Positions 28,830-40,047 of a stretch of DNA of 64,000 bases are shown here, in pieces. The stretch covers positions 186,001 to 250,000 of the forward strand of contig JAQSEB010000035.1 in the NCBI GenBank assembly GCA_030063045.1. Direction: 5' to 3'. The stretch is from Pratylenchus scribneri. Its lineage: Eukaryota > Nematoda > Chromadorea > Rhabditida > Pratylenchidae. Positions within the stretch are counted from its first letter, which is position 1; the number at the start of each line of letters is the position of its first letter. A program made the translations under genes and the position numbers. The notes under the pieces are model-generated. The model did not search any database and had not been told where the DNA came from. It worked only from the letters and a program-made list of their open reading frames with translations.

Positions 28830-30061
28830 TTACCGATGAACAACTGCGTCAACGAAGTTCTCAATGTTCACAAATCCATTGGAGATTTCATGGCCCGAAA
28901 GGAGTTGTTCCACTTCTTCGTCAGTCAATTTCTCGCCAAGGGATGTGAGCATGTGCTTCAACTGAAATTTAAATATATTGGTTGGTTTGGTGTGTTTTTA
29001 AACAATAAATGAATTTGGGTTATTCCTTCCTAACCCCGGCAAGTGGACCTCGTGATCAACATTCAACAAATGGTCTCGGTCTCGCATGCTAATTCGGGGA
29101 CCATTTTAGAAAAGGTTGTCGTCTAACCCATCAAGGACTGAACCGATTATGATGGTTCTGGTATCAAATTAAAGAGAACACTTTTGGCTATCGAATGACA
29201 CCAATTTTTTTAAATGGTTCAGAATTTTTAGAGTTATGGTCAAAAAACCACCGGATTTCGCTAAAATGTCATTTTCAGTGGTTTTTTGACTACAACTCTA
29301 AAAATTCGAAACCAATTTAAATAAAATTAGTGTCATTCGATAGCCTAAAGTGTTCTCTTTAATTTGATACCAAAACCATCATAATCAGTTCAGTCAGTCC
29401 TTGATGAGTTATCACGAGAACCATTTGACCGGATCTAGTTATTCCCTAATCCTAATTAACAAGGTTTTAGCAAAGTCCTAATTTCATGTTTTCTTATGGA
29501 TTATTATGAACATGTTTCCCATTTTGAATAATTTATAACCTCGGCAACGGCAATAGTCCCATTTCCCTCTCGGTCAAAATGTGATAAGCCCTCAATGAAT
29601 TGCTCCTTGCTGTATTGTCCGCGATTTTTGCTGACCGTTTGGTAGATTGGAACAAATTCCTCGAATGATATACGTGTTTCTAAAATGATTTGCATGATTA
29701 TACTCAATGTATTCTGAAGCAGAATTAATTAAGCTAAGTCTTGAATTATTTATGATTCATCCAGTGTTTACTGTTTAACCAGCCAGTTTATAGCCTATCC
29801 AGGATTTCATTTCTGCCCTCAGAATATTTAATGAATTTCCAAACCTGGATCTGCCCAATTTTCGCAGCATTTCTTAATTTCCTCCTCCGTTGGATTTTGT
29901 CCCAATGCCCTCAAAACATCGCCCACTTGCTTGACGTTGATTTTCTCATCTCCCTTTGAATCGAAATAACAGAAAATCTAAATTATTTTAATTCATTTCA
30001 TTTAATCAAATTAAAAACATACCTCGCGACATTCGGCAAGTTGCTCATCGGATTTGCTCAT
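28830..30061 (-). CDS. mlc-3: essential (alkali) myosin light chain, MLC-3-like
   Basis: EF-hand protein that stabilises the myosin lever arm in muscle. Five exons on the minus strand: MSKSDEQLAECRE at 30061; FDSKGDEKINVKQVGDVLRA and LGQNPTEEEIKKC; ETRISFEEFVPIYQTVSKNR; FIEGLSHFDREGNGTIAVAE; then LKHMLTSLGEKLTDEEVEQL and FVNIENFVDAVVHR ending at 28830. These blocks follow C. elegans MLC-3 almost residue for residue in order, so orthology is strong. The EF hands are partly degenerate, as usual for essential light chains. An intron contains a ~340-base foldback element. A second possible terminal exon starting DGTASLNSSS lies near 28441-28510. Confidence 0.93.
29097..29437. repeat. foldback element, family E copy 1
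   Basis: Long inverted repeat in an mlc-3 intron. TATCAAATTAAAGAGAACAC and GCTATCGAATGACAC on the left return inverted as GTGTCATTCGATAGC and GTGTTCTCTTTAATTTGATA on the right. A diverged relative lies at 57761-58119. Confidence 0.8.
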
Positions 30062-30884
30062 ATTTGATGGATATGAAGTGAAATGAATAGTCAAAATTAA
30101 GCTATATAATGCTTGATGAAGGCTTTTCTGTGAATTAATTTTAATTATGAATTTAGAACATCAAAATTTTATAAAAATATTAAATCATCAGAGTGAGGCA
30201 TAGGTAATGTTATTTAGGTTTTATTTAAGCCCCACGATTTCGATCGATAATTTTTCGATATCGATCTGAGAGATTTGCAATGTTGATGTGTCTTAACTCT
30301 TAATAAAACAAGTTTAATGGTTATCTATTTAATTACTTATTTTACTAGTTTTATTTAATTTTGTGGTGCTAGTGCTAAAACTACGATTTTGTGGACTTTT
30401 CAGTTTTCATTAATCATCCAAGATCCAACACATGTTTTTGATTCTACTTTGCCATTGCCACTGCGCATGCTCACTGCTCTGCTAGAAGCTAGAGCAACAT
30501 GCATACTGTAGTGGTGGTATTGGATAGATATTTAAATTGACTTGACTTTTTTCCATTGGCATTCTATTTAATTTCTGCATCTACATCTATAAAAGATTTC
30601 AAAATTCTTCCCATTTTTCTCATTCCCAGTCTCAGTTCTGGTTTCTGAATTCAAATTCATTCTCAGAAAGACAATTCCCAAATCCCAACTCATCATTCTA
30701 ATTATATCCCATATCGATCTATCCAATCAAATAAAAATAATTATTCTTATCTTAAGTGAATAAGCTTATTAAAATTCAATTCATTAACTGATTTTTCTCC
30801 CAAAAATTAACTTGAGATACCCCTAAAATTAGTCAACCCTAGAATCACATAAAATCTTGTTTTTTCATCTCGTTACAATCAAAT
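30062..30884. other. divergent promoter region of mlc-3 and uba-1
   Basis: AT-rich spacer between two divergently transcribed genes. A TATAAAAG at about 30589-30596 and a pyrimidine-rich acceptor-like stretch just upstream of 30650 could mark the 5' end of the E1 gene, but neither is decisive. Confidence 0.4.
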
Positions 30885-33800
30885 ATGAGTAATAGAATAG
30901 GTAAGAATCTAAAAAAGACAAATCTTGTCCTGGATAACATAACCCACACGCCACACCCACAACTACCTCACACACATACATATCCATACTTCATTCATGT
31001 AAAATTAAGGTTTATGCATACCATAAATATCGACGAGCCTGCTTACAAAAAACCAAAAATGCATGGGAATGGGCAAGTTTGTGTAAGTCCTTCCTAATGT
31101 TAAACATCAATACCATCTTTTTTAGTCCCCAAATTCAATTGCACCAATGAAGGAAAATGGGCAAGAAAATGATCAACAAAAAACCCAACAACAAAAGGAG
31201 AATTCCATGGATGGCGGCGGAGTGGATACCAATCTTTATTCGAGACAAATGTAAGCTGATAAATTATTACTAATTTCATTAATCCTTTGACCTTAAGCTA
31301 TGCTCTGGGTGAGTCAGCAATGTCCCATCTTCGCAAAGCATCAGTTCTGGTCAGCGGAATTGGCTCAGTTGGATTGGAAATTTCCAAAAATCTCATTCTT
31401 GGTTTATTTTTACACAATCTTATTCATTCAAAAATTGCTTTTTAGGAGGTGTTCGCAATGTTACTTTGCACGACCAAAAGCAGCTGACCTTCAACGATTT
31501 GTCCGCACATTTCTATTCTTCAGAGGCTAACATTGGGCAAAATCGTGTTCAAACATGTTTCGAAAAGTTAGCTGAACTGAATGACACAGTCAATTGCTCA
31601 ATTTCCACCGAACCGCTAACTCAGGATTTCATCAGCCAATTCGATGTATTCTTTAAACTTATTTCATAAATAAATCTTTTCCATTTAGCTTATTGTCATC
31701 ACCGATGCTTCTTGGGAACAGCAAATCACTTTGAACAATTGGGCACGAAAGAATGGCAAGACCAAATTCATTGCGGCCGATGCCCGTGGACTTTTCTCCT
31801 ATGCTTTTGTGGATTTGGGCGACCAATTTCAAGTGAATGATACGGATGGCGAAGCTTGCAAAGAGGTTTAGTACTTTAAAGAAACAAGCAAATTCTAATA
31901 ATTTTAAGATTCTACTTGAACACATCAACACGGAGACCGGCGAAATCCACACATTGGAGGGAACATTCCATGGACTGGAGGATGGTGATCAAATTGTTTT
32001 GGAGGACTTTGAGCAAGCGCAGCTGAACAATCTGCCGCCAATGACAATTAAAACCGCAAATAGTAATGGAAAATATTCGGTTCAATTATAAAATTAAATT
32101 ATCTTGCAGAGGGAAATATTCTGAATGTTGGAAAAGCGCTGGCGCCATTTGCAAATCTTATCCCGGCACAAATCACTCGCGGACGCGCAAAACAAGTGAA
32201 AGCGCCCAAAATGGTCACATTCAAATCATTGGAAGCTGCAATGAATGAGCCGGAATTTCTCATCTGGGACTTTGCCAAATTCGACCAACCTCCACAATTG
32301 CATTCACTCTGGCAGGCTTTGTATCGCTTTGAGAAAAAGGTTTACTAAAAATAAATACAAACAAATTAATTTTGGTTAATTTAGTATGGACGCTCTCCAC
32401 AACCTCGTTCAAAGGAGGATGCAGAACTTTTGAAGAAAGAATTGCTGGAAGGTTCGCCGGAAATTCCCGAGGAATTGCTCAACAATTTTTCTTATCAAGT
32501 AAAAATAAAATTTCAACATTTTTAACTAATCATTGATTTTAGGCAACCGGAAATCTGCAGCCAATTGCCTCATTCATTGGTGGTTTTGTTGCGCAGGAGG
32601 CGATGAAGGCGGTCACCCATCACACAATGCTATTGCGCCAATTTCTTTACACCGATTCATGCGAGGCACTTCCCGGGGAATATTCCACTTTTGATGCGGC
32701 CAAATTAAAAATGGAGGATTGTGCACCGGTTTATTTTGACATATTTGATTTAATTATTTTGATAATTTTCAGCGAAATTGTCGCTATGATGGACAGGCAG
32801 CAGTTTTTGGTTGGCCATTCCAGGCGGCATTGGAACGCCAGCATTGGTTCATTGTTGGGGCCGGCGCAATTGGCTGTGAATTGCTGAAGAATTTTGCGAT
32901 GATGGGAGCGGCCTGCGATAAGAATGGAGCCGGACAATTGACCATAACCGATCCGGACACAATTGAAGTCAGCAATTTGAATAGGCAATTCTTATTCCGT
33001 CGACCGGATGTTGGGGTAAATTTTGGGGACGAATTTTGAATAAATTCTAAATGATCATTCTCTTGCAGAAAAAGAAGTCAGAAGTTGCGGCCAATGCAGT
33101 GCAAAAATTCAATCCTGCTCTGAATATTCGTCCATTGGCTGAAATTGTGGCCGAAAGCACTGAACAAATTTTCCATGATGATTTTTTCCATCAACTCAAT
33201 GGAATTTGCAATGCATTGGACAATGTGGAAGCACGTTCGTTTTCTCATATTTATTAAACCTACTTAATTTATTAATTTTAGGCCGTTATGTGGATCGTCG
33301 ATGTGTTTATTATCAACTGCCATTGCTTGAGTCCGGCACAATGGGAACAAAAGGAAACACCCAAGTGGTTTATCCGCATCTGACCGAATCTTATTCGTAA
33401 GTCAATTTTAGATAATTTTTTAATTAATTTTAATATTTAGGTCCACTTCTGATCCACCGGAGAAGGAAACGCCGGTTTGCACACTTCGCAATTTTCCATA
33501 CCAAATCCAACACACAATTCAATGGGGAAAAGCGGTTTATACATTAATAAACTATAAAATTAATTTTTAATTTAAGAAATTCGTTGACCATTTCACATCG
33601 GTTGCCGAAACCGTCAATCAATATTTGGACGATGTGGCCGGTTGCCTGCGACGAATGAAAGAGCAAATGAACCAAGGACAACAGCTGGAATTGTTGCGAA
33701 CTCTCAACCGTGCATTGATTGAAGAATGCCCAAAAACCCGTGAGGATTGCGTCTATTGGGCCCGCGACCTGTTCGACACACTCTATCGAAATGACATTCA

Positions 33801-35361
33801 GCAATTGCTGCACAATTTTCCACCGGATCAAGTTTGTCATAATTATTATCCAAAATATAAATTAAAATCATATTTTTTAAGGTCACTTCACATGGACAAA
33901 AATTTTGGTCTGGCACAAAACGGTGCCCACATCCATTGACATTCAATGTGCTTGATGTGAGTTTTAATTAAGATGAATTTAATATTTAAAGAACAAATTT
34001 ATTTTGCAGAAAGATCACTTCGAATTCGTGTACACCGCCTCAATTCTTCGTGCCCAACTTTACAATTTGGAACCAATTTTGAATCGACTGGATGTCGCAA
34101 ATTTGGCTCAAGCTTACCAATCTAAGCCATTCGTCCCGAGAGATGGAGTCCGAATTGCGGTGACCGATGCGGAGGCCACAAATGAAGCAGAGAATGGTGC
34201 CGGTGCCGATGGAGAAGGTTTTATCAATAATAATTGAACATTTTGTATTTAATATTTTTAGATGATGTTGAACGCATTTTGGATGTTCTGAATGTGAATT
34301 TGGCACGATTGAATTTGGGCAACATTCAACGCTTTACGCCGATTGACTTTGAGAAGGACGATGACACAAACCATCACGTGGATTTCATTACGGCTGCATC
34401 CAATTTGCGGGCGGACAATTACAATATTGAAAAGGCAGATCGAATGAAGGTTTTTGGATATTTGGAGAATTTTAAATTAATTTTTATTTAGACAAAACAA
34501 ATCGCCGGTCGAATCATCCCAGCATTGGCCACCACAACCGCAATTGTCTCCGGATTGGTCTGCATTGAATTCTACAAAACAATTGAGGCAAAGGGCATCG
34601 CAAAAACGCCAATTGAACGATTCAAGAATGCATTCCTCAATTTGGCCACTCCATTCATCGCTTTCAGTGAACCAGGGAAGGCAGCAAAGAAGAAGGTTTT
34701 TAGCTTGAACCAAAACCGACATAATTATATTAATTTAGTATCGTGACATTGAATTCACCCTTTGGGATTGTTTGGAAGTGAATGGCCCAATGACACTTGG
34801 ACAATTGATTGAATGGATTGAGGTAAGAAGAAAATAATTTAGCCAAAAAAAAGTTGAAAATGGGCGAATAGTTTAGTGGTTCAGTGGTTTGAATTTTGAA
34901 ACGGAATACCGTTACACCAAACGCCAGTGAACCGCTTTAATCTTTTCGGCCGTTTTCAATGTTTTTTTTTTGACCAAATTAAAGATTACTAACCAGGAAA
35001 AAACACATCTATTAAACATTATTTTTCAGGCTCAAACTGGATTGACCGTGTCGATGATGTCTTCGGGTGTTTCTCTTCTCTATGCATTCTTCACTCCACC
35101 GGCAAGGGTCAAGGAGAGAAAGGAAAAAGAGTGAGTTTTTTCGGTCTTAATTTCATTAATGATTTAATTTTTAGCCTTCTGAAAGTGGTGGAAGAGGTGT
35201 CAAAAAATCCGGTCCCGGAATTTCGTCGATCCCTTGTTTTCGAAGTGATCACCCAAAATGATCAGGACGAAGATGTTGAGGTAGAAGAAGTGTAAAAAAG
35301 AAAATAAATTATATCATTTGTTTTTCAGATCCCTTATATCAAATATAATTTTCGCCGTTAG
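30885..35361 (+). CDS. uba-1: ubiquitin-activating enzyme E1
   Basis: Adenylates ubiquitin with ATP, captures it on a catalytic Cys and passes it to E2 enzymes. About 17 short-intron exons are readable. The inactive adenylation half has [20 protein letters not shown]. The first catalytic Cys half-domain has [17 protein letters not shown]. The active adenylation half has [17 protein letters not shown] and [19 protein letters not shown], then [20 protein letters not shown]. The catalytic Cys sits in [18 protein letters not shown] (about 33476). The ubiquitin-fold domain follows, with [19 protein letters not shown], and the end [10 protein letters not shown] at 35361. All core motifs are intact. 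The start may be the ATG at 30885 or one at 31014; the N-terminal extension is not conserved. Confidence 0.94.
34844..34972. repeat. foldback element, family A copy 2 (internally deleted)
   Basis: In an intron of uba-1. Ends AAAAAAAGTTGAAAATGGGC and, inverted, TTTTCGGCCGTTTTCAATG are the family A ends, here separated by only ~90 bases. Confidence 0.5.
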
Positions 35362-36174
35362 AAGAAGCAAATGACAAAGATGAAGAAGATAATTTGGATA
35401 TTGAGAGGAATTTTTGATTTTGATGATAATTTAATTTGACTTTCCCCCAATTTTCCACCTTATCTATTATTTAAATTGTTTTTTTTTTTTGCTTTTTTTC
35501 CAAATAATTGGTGGACTTCTCCTTTAAAATTGCTTGACCTAAAAATTACTTCTTCAGACCTTCATCAATCTACATATTTGTTTGTTTTTTTTTTGGTTTA
35601 AATAAACGAGTAAATGCGCATATTATTATCACTAGATCAATAACTTCTACGCCCCTTCCGACTCATAGAATTAATTTGTGTAGAACAAGAAGTCGAAAAA
35701 AAATATTTGCCACCGCTCGGAATCGAACTTTCCTTCCAACACAAAAATCCATCCTCTACCACTTGCACTATCAAATAACAAGTTATGGGCACTAAAACTA
35801 ATATAAAATATTCGCAAATTAGCATATTTCATGGTAAAATTAAAACCAAACACAACACCATTATCACCTTCATCTTCAGCACTATCAATCACCCTATATT
35901 TGATGTAATCAAAATCCTCCATAATCAAACTTGCCCATAACATTTTGGCCAAACCACGCAGGTCAAATCAAAGAAGTATTTAGCTTAGTAGTGATCTCCA
36001 ACCCAGAAAATCCTCGAACAAAAAATCAGTTCACGTTCAATGAATCTTCAAAAACATAGAGAAAACCACATGACAAACAAAAAAAAACAGTGACGGTCGC
36101 AATCTTAAATTATATTATGGTATAATTTTTATGCAAATTAATTCATTAATAATTTAAATTAATGTTTGTGGGAT
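35362..36174. other. convergent intergenic region with a tRNA-like segment
   Basis: Between uba-1 (+) and the second EGF membrane-protein gene (-). Contains a tRNA-like segment at 35708-35782; otherwise no gene is seen. Confidence 0.5.
35708..35782 (-). repeat. tRNA-like / SINE-like Pol III promoter remnant
   Basis: On the minus strand TAGTGCAAGTGG resembles a Pol III A box and AGTTCGATTCC, ~40 bases later, a B box. A run of eight T follows ~20 bases downstream. The T stem and acceptor stem do not pair properly, so it is not a functional tRNA gene. It could be a tRNA pseudogene or a SINE head. Confidence 0.25.
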
Positions 36175-37322
36175 TCATCGATTCAATATTCTCACAAAAA
36201 TGCTTTTATTCTTTTCATTCATTTGTGAATCTCGATTGTTGTTGCCATTTTCCAACCTTTCACATTCACCTCCTTCGCAATCCACGTCTTTCCTACCGTT
36301 GAATCTTTTAAGCAACAGAATGCGTCCTCTCAACCTTTGCCAATTCCATTTCCAATTTGGCATCATCGTCGCTTCTCCATCTTCAACTTCTCCGTCATCT
36401 TTCTCTTTAATTTCCAAAATTCTGTCCACACCTTCGATGCTTTTCCTCAGTTCATCGTGCATTTCGCTTAATTCTCTCATCAAAATTCGATGATTTGGAT
36501 TGGCATTGGCATTCGGTTGGCCTCCGAATGAATGCCTTGAATCCGAACTGCTATTTGGCCGATTTGATGAATGAAAGATTGGACCGCCGCTGGCATATTC
36601 ATCCGCAGGTGTTAAATCAGCTGATGAAATGATTTGTTGTTGAATTCGAATGTTTTCCTCTTCTTCCACTCCAATTAATCCCTTTGCCCTGGCCAATGCC
36701 GCATAAAGGCGAATGGTTCTTTTTGAAAGGCGTTGATTTTCCCGAGCCAACTTTAAATTTTGCAAATACAATTTTCGGGCATTCAAACTGAAATGGATAA
36801 CATTTTGATAAATTTTTCAAATTTTTTCTCACTGTTTCATACAACAACAAGTCCAACCAAAAATGGCCACAAAAAGGGCGAAAATGCCAAGTAAAAAGGC
36901 AATTTTACAAAGACGAGACAATTGTTCCGGAGTCTCGGAGAAGAAAATGGCATCCAACAATCGTTCACACTTTTGACCACCGTATCCATCTTCACAGCTT
37001 AATAATGAAATGGATAGAAATTAAAGGTTTAATATGAGATTTACTGGCAAAATTCGGATATTCCGTCCGTAAAACATTTTCCTTTATTCAGGCAAATTCC
37101 TTGATCCGAACATTTCTCCCAACTTTCGGGAATGCCTGGGACACTCATTGCCAAAGGGGCACAGAGGATTAGGAGAAGGAAAATTTGCAATGAGAAAATG
37201 CCAATGGGAATTGGGAATTTTTGGAATTTTATCGAATAATTTGGTGGAGAAGAATGTCGCTCAGCGGTCGATGACACTCCAATCCTTCGATGATGACCAA
37301 CAACCAATAAATTTTGCTGCAT
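36175..37322 (-). CDS. single-EGF-domain type I membrane protein
   Basis: Starts at 37322; an N-terminal hydrophobic stretch (FSLQIFLLLILCAPLAMS) serves as signal sequence or anchor. One EGF domain spans two exons: CSDQGICLNKGKCFTDG, then EFCHCEDGYGGQKCERL, with six Cys in standard spacing. A membrane helix (LCKIAFLLGIFALFVAIFGW) is followed by CCCMKQ, a likely palmitoylation site. The cytoplasmic exon (36175-36786) begins with a helix (KLYLQNLKLARENQRLSKRT) and has a predicted coiled coil, an acidic stretch and a basic end. Layout matches a membrane-anchored EGF ligand, as for the gene at 25803-27717, but the two share no other similarity. Function not assigned. Confidence 0.8.
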
Positions 37323-38486
37323 TTTTTTATGTTCGAGATGTGTTTTTTAGAACACTTTTTTGGAAGAATTGGGAATTAATATTTGTTGAGTGATAAAAAA
37401 GTGAGTGAAAATGAGGAGAAAGAGGGAGTGGAGGAATTTGACGTAAAAGAATTGGTGGGTAATCGATAATTTTGGCCAAAGTTGGGAAGAATTTCGAAAA
37501 TGAGAATATTTGCAATTATTTGTGGAATTTCACTCAATGACGGGAATGAGTTGGTCAAATTCACCAAAATAACATTTGGCCTTGAGCCCAACATCCTTCG
37601 AGACTCGAGAGGAAATCCAAAAGTATTTTGGATTAGCAAAAAAATTGTGGAGTGCTTTTTCCCCAAATTTACTTCATTTTTCCGCTTTTTATTAGTCACA
37701 CTTCCCAAGGTAACCCATTCAATTTAATTCAATCCATTCCATCCATTCCATTAGTCCCAAATGCAAACAAATCCACCGACAATGGGCCCACCGCGTGGAG
37801 ACAATCTTCATAATCCATCATTCAGACCCAAAAATCTGCTCAAATATTTCCTCGAATTAATAAAGCAAACATTGGAATTTACGCAACACACAAATTTGTC
37901 ATTTTTACTTCATTTTGCTATGAGGAAATTATAAAAAAAGACGAAAAAACATCGAAAATGTCGAAAAGAGTATTGAAAATCGCGAAAGGATTAAAGCTGT
38001 TCAATGTTTTGTTCTAAATCCTCTAACCCATACCTATACCTAATCGGTAGATCTCGCCAAGACGCATTAAATTGTGTAAATTTGTCATGATTTGGCCAAA
38101 AGTGAAAGGTATTAAACCGTAGACCATCTTTCATTTTTTGGTTCAAAACGAATTTAAAATTGATTAAACCTTTGCAAAATTTTTAGCAAACAATCTGTCT
38201 TGACTTTTGATGTAATCTTTTCGTCATTTTCAATGTTTTTTTTTTTGCAAAATTAAATATTTTCCATTAAAAATTACAAAGAAATTGCAATTTGGAGGCT
38301 TTTTAAACACTTTATGAAGATAGTACAGTAATTTGAAAAATGTGGAATAAAAATTAATTATGAACAAATTGGTACAACATGCGAAATTTGTGGCTCTCCA
38401 TTCTGGCATTGAGTTAACACATTTACGCAGAATTTTCCATTATCATTCTTTGAATCCACCGATAAATTTGCCGTTGGCCCCTTCAA
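37323..38486. other. intergenic with a foldback element
   Basis: Between the EGF membrane-protein gene and the small EGF-like gene, both minus strand. Holds a family A foldback (37943-38246). Frames at 37327-37727 do not look coding. Confidence 0.45.
37943..38246. repeat. foldback element, family A copy 3
   Basis: Left end GAAAAAACATCGAAAATGTC and inverted right end TCGTCATTTTCAATGTTTTT are family A ends; it is the longest copy in the window. Confidence 0.55.
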
Positions 38487-38791
38487 TTAAATTCGTTCAT
38501 ATTTTAAATTCTTCTGTTTCATTGCACTATTCTGACAGAATTCACCTTGATAGCCTGGCGAACAACTATATTGGTGGAATATTAAAAAATGAATAAAGAA
38601 TAATACAATTTAACAAACATGCAATAATAATTCACAATTAAATTCACAATTTCTCGATTCAATCCACAAATGCCCTTGGGCAAACATTCGGTCAATACTT
38701 GGGGTTGACTGACAATGACGAGAATTTGTGGCATTATTAAAAGGGAGAAAGGAAAGAAAATTGGAAAATATGAAAATAATTTGATTTTCAT
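38487..38791 (-). CDS. small secreted EGF-like protein, 83 residues
   Basis: Two exons, 38791-38619 and 38565-38487, joined by a 53-base GT-AG intron, give exactly 84 codons with the stop. A signal peptide (MKIKLFSYFPIFFPFSLLIM) is followed by ECLPKGICGLN, and across the splice YYCICSPGYQGEFCQN. CxC, then GYxGxFC is the second half of an EGF module; only five Cys are seen, one fewer than standard EGF. There is no membrane segment. It lies directly downstream of a membrane-anchored EGF protein on the same strand. It could be a secreted ligand or antagonist or a parasitism effector, but nothing in the sequence decides this. Confidence 0.6.
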
Positions 38792-40047
38792 TTTTAATTT
38801 TATTTGGAGTGAATGAGTGAATAATAAATACCAAACAATTTTGATGTCCATTTTATTGATAAAAATTAATTCCAGTACATTTATTATAAGGTGAGGCAAA
38901 CTCCTCGGAGCAGTCATCAGGCAGAAAATGACGTAAATTCGGATAGATAGGTTTTTCCTTTGATTAGATTTTACAAAGTGAAACCCCTGCCTGTACTTGT
39001 ACACTTTGTATCTGCTTTTTTTTGTTGAGAAAGGAAAAAGTGAAGGGTTCCCTCCTTTGGGTCAACAGGATTAGGGTTACGGTCATTAGGGGTACTGTAG
39101 ATGAAATCCTATTCCTCTCTGATGACCCTAAATGACCCTAATCATGACAACCCATTAAGGGATCTCTTCAATTTTCCCCAATTGACCAAAAAAGCGGATA
39201 CAAAGTGAACAAACAAGTACCGAAACTCTTTTAATAAACATAACTTTTAATTGTTTTTTTTTGTTCCACTGAGGTCAAAAACAATAGAAAATCAATTCTA
39301 TATTATTAATTTATTTATCGATATTATTTAAAATGCAATTAAAGAAGAATAAATTGGTTTTGTTTGTGTGCCGAATTTATCGGTCTTCTATGCCGATTTA
39401 CCAGCAACGAATAAATTGGTAGGCGAATTTTCCTGCTCTGGCTATTTGCTGGAGGCGATGTCGGCCCATTGCTTCCTCAGCCTCAATTCCATTCATTCAT
39501 CGCCAATCATTCGGAGCGAGGATAACCGGAGAAGAAGCCGACTAATCTATTCCAAACCAAACGAAAACCCAAAACCCACTTTCACTTGACGCATTCCTCC
39601 CATCCATCGTTTTATTCTGTTTTCATTTTTTCGCCCATTTAATTGAAGCAATTCTGCGCGCCACTTTTTTGTGGTTGTTCCCCTCCTCCATATTTCCCTT
39701 TCTCCATTCTTTTCTGCTGCCAGCTGGCTTTAAGGTCGGTGGTTCCATTGCTTCTGCTCTGGGTTTGTTTGCTGCTGTTTAATTTGATTTTATCGCCGGC
39801 ATTGTGTGAAGGACCCTCCTTCCAATAGGTAATTTTCAAGTGGAATTGTCAAAGGTGAAAAAAAAAGAACAAAGACCCTCTTCAGGAACAAAAATATTTG
39901 CATTTTTGACCACCTCAAAGAGGAGAATATAGTTTCAATTTCTAAAGTAAATTGTCTGCTACCTTTTTTTTTCTTAATTTAATTAAAATAAACCCTAAAT
40001 CCTAGAATTAATTCATATTTTAAATTGAATTTCCATTTTAGTCACAA
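38792..40047. other. divergent intergenic region
   Basis: Between the small EGF-like gene (-) and the ion channel gene (+). Contains a foldback (39002-39210). At 39643-39828 (+) a 61-codon frame has a hydrophobic Leu-rich core (LLLLWVCLLLFNLILS) and ends in a stop overlapping a donor-like GTAATT. It might be an alternative signal-peptide exon for the channel, but no in-frame splice to it was found. Confidence 0.4.
39002..39210. repeat. foldback element, family H
   Basis: Left end CACTTTGTATCTGCTTTTTT and inverted right end AAAAAAGCGGATACAAAGTG are ~20-base near-perfect terminal inverted repeats. Single copy in this window; no coding capacity. Confidence 0.65.
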
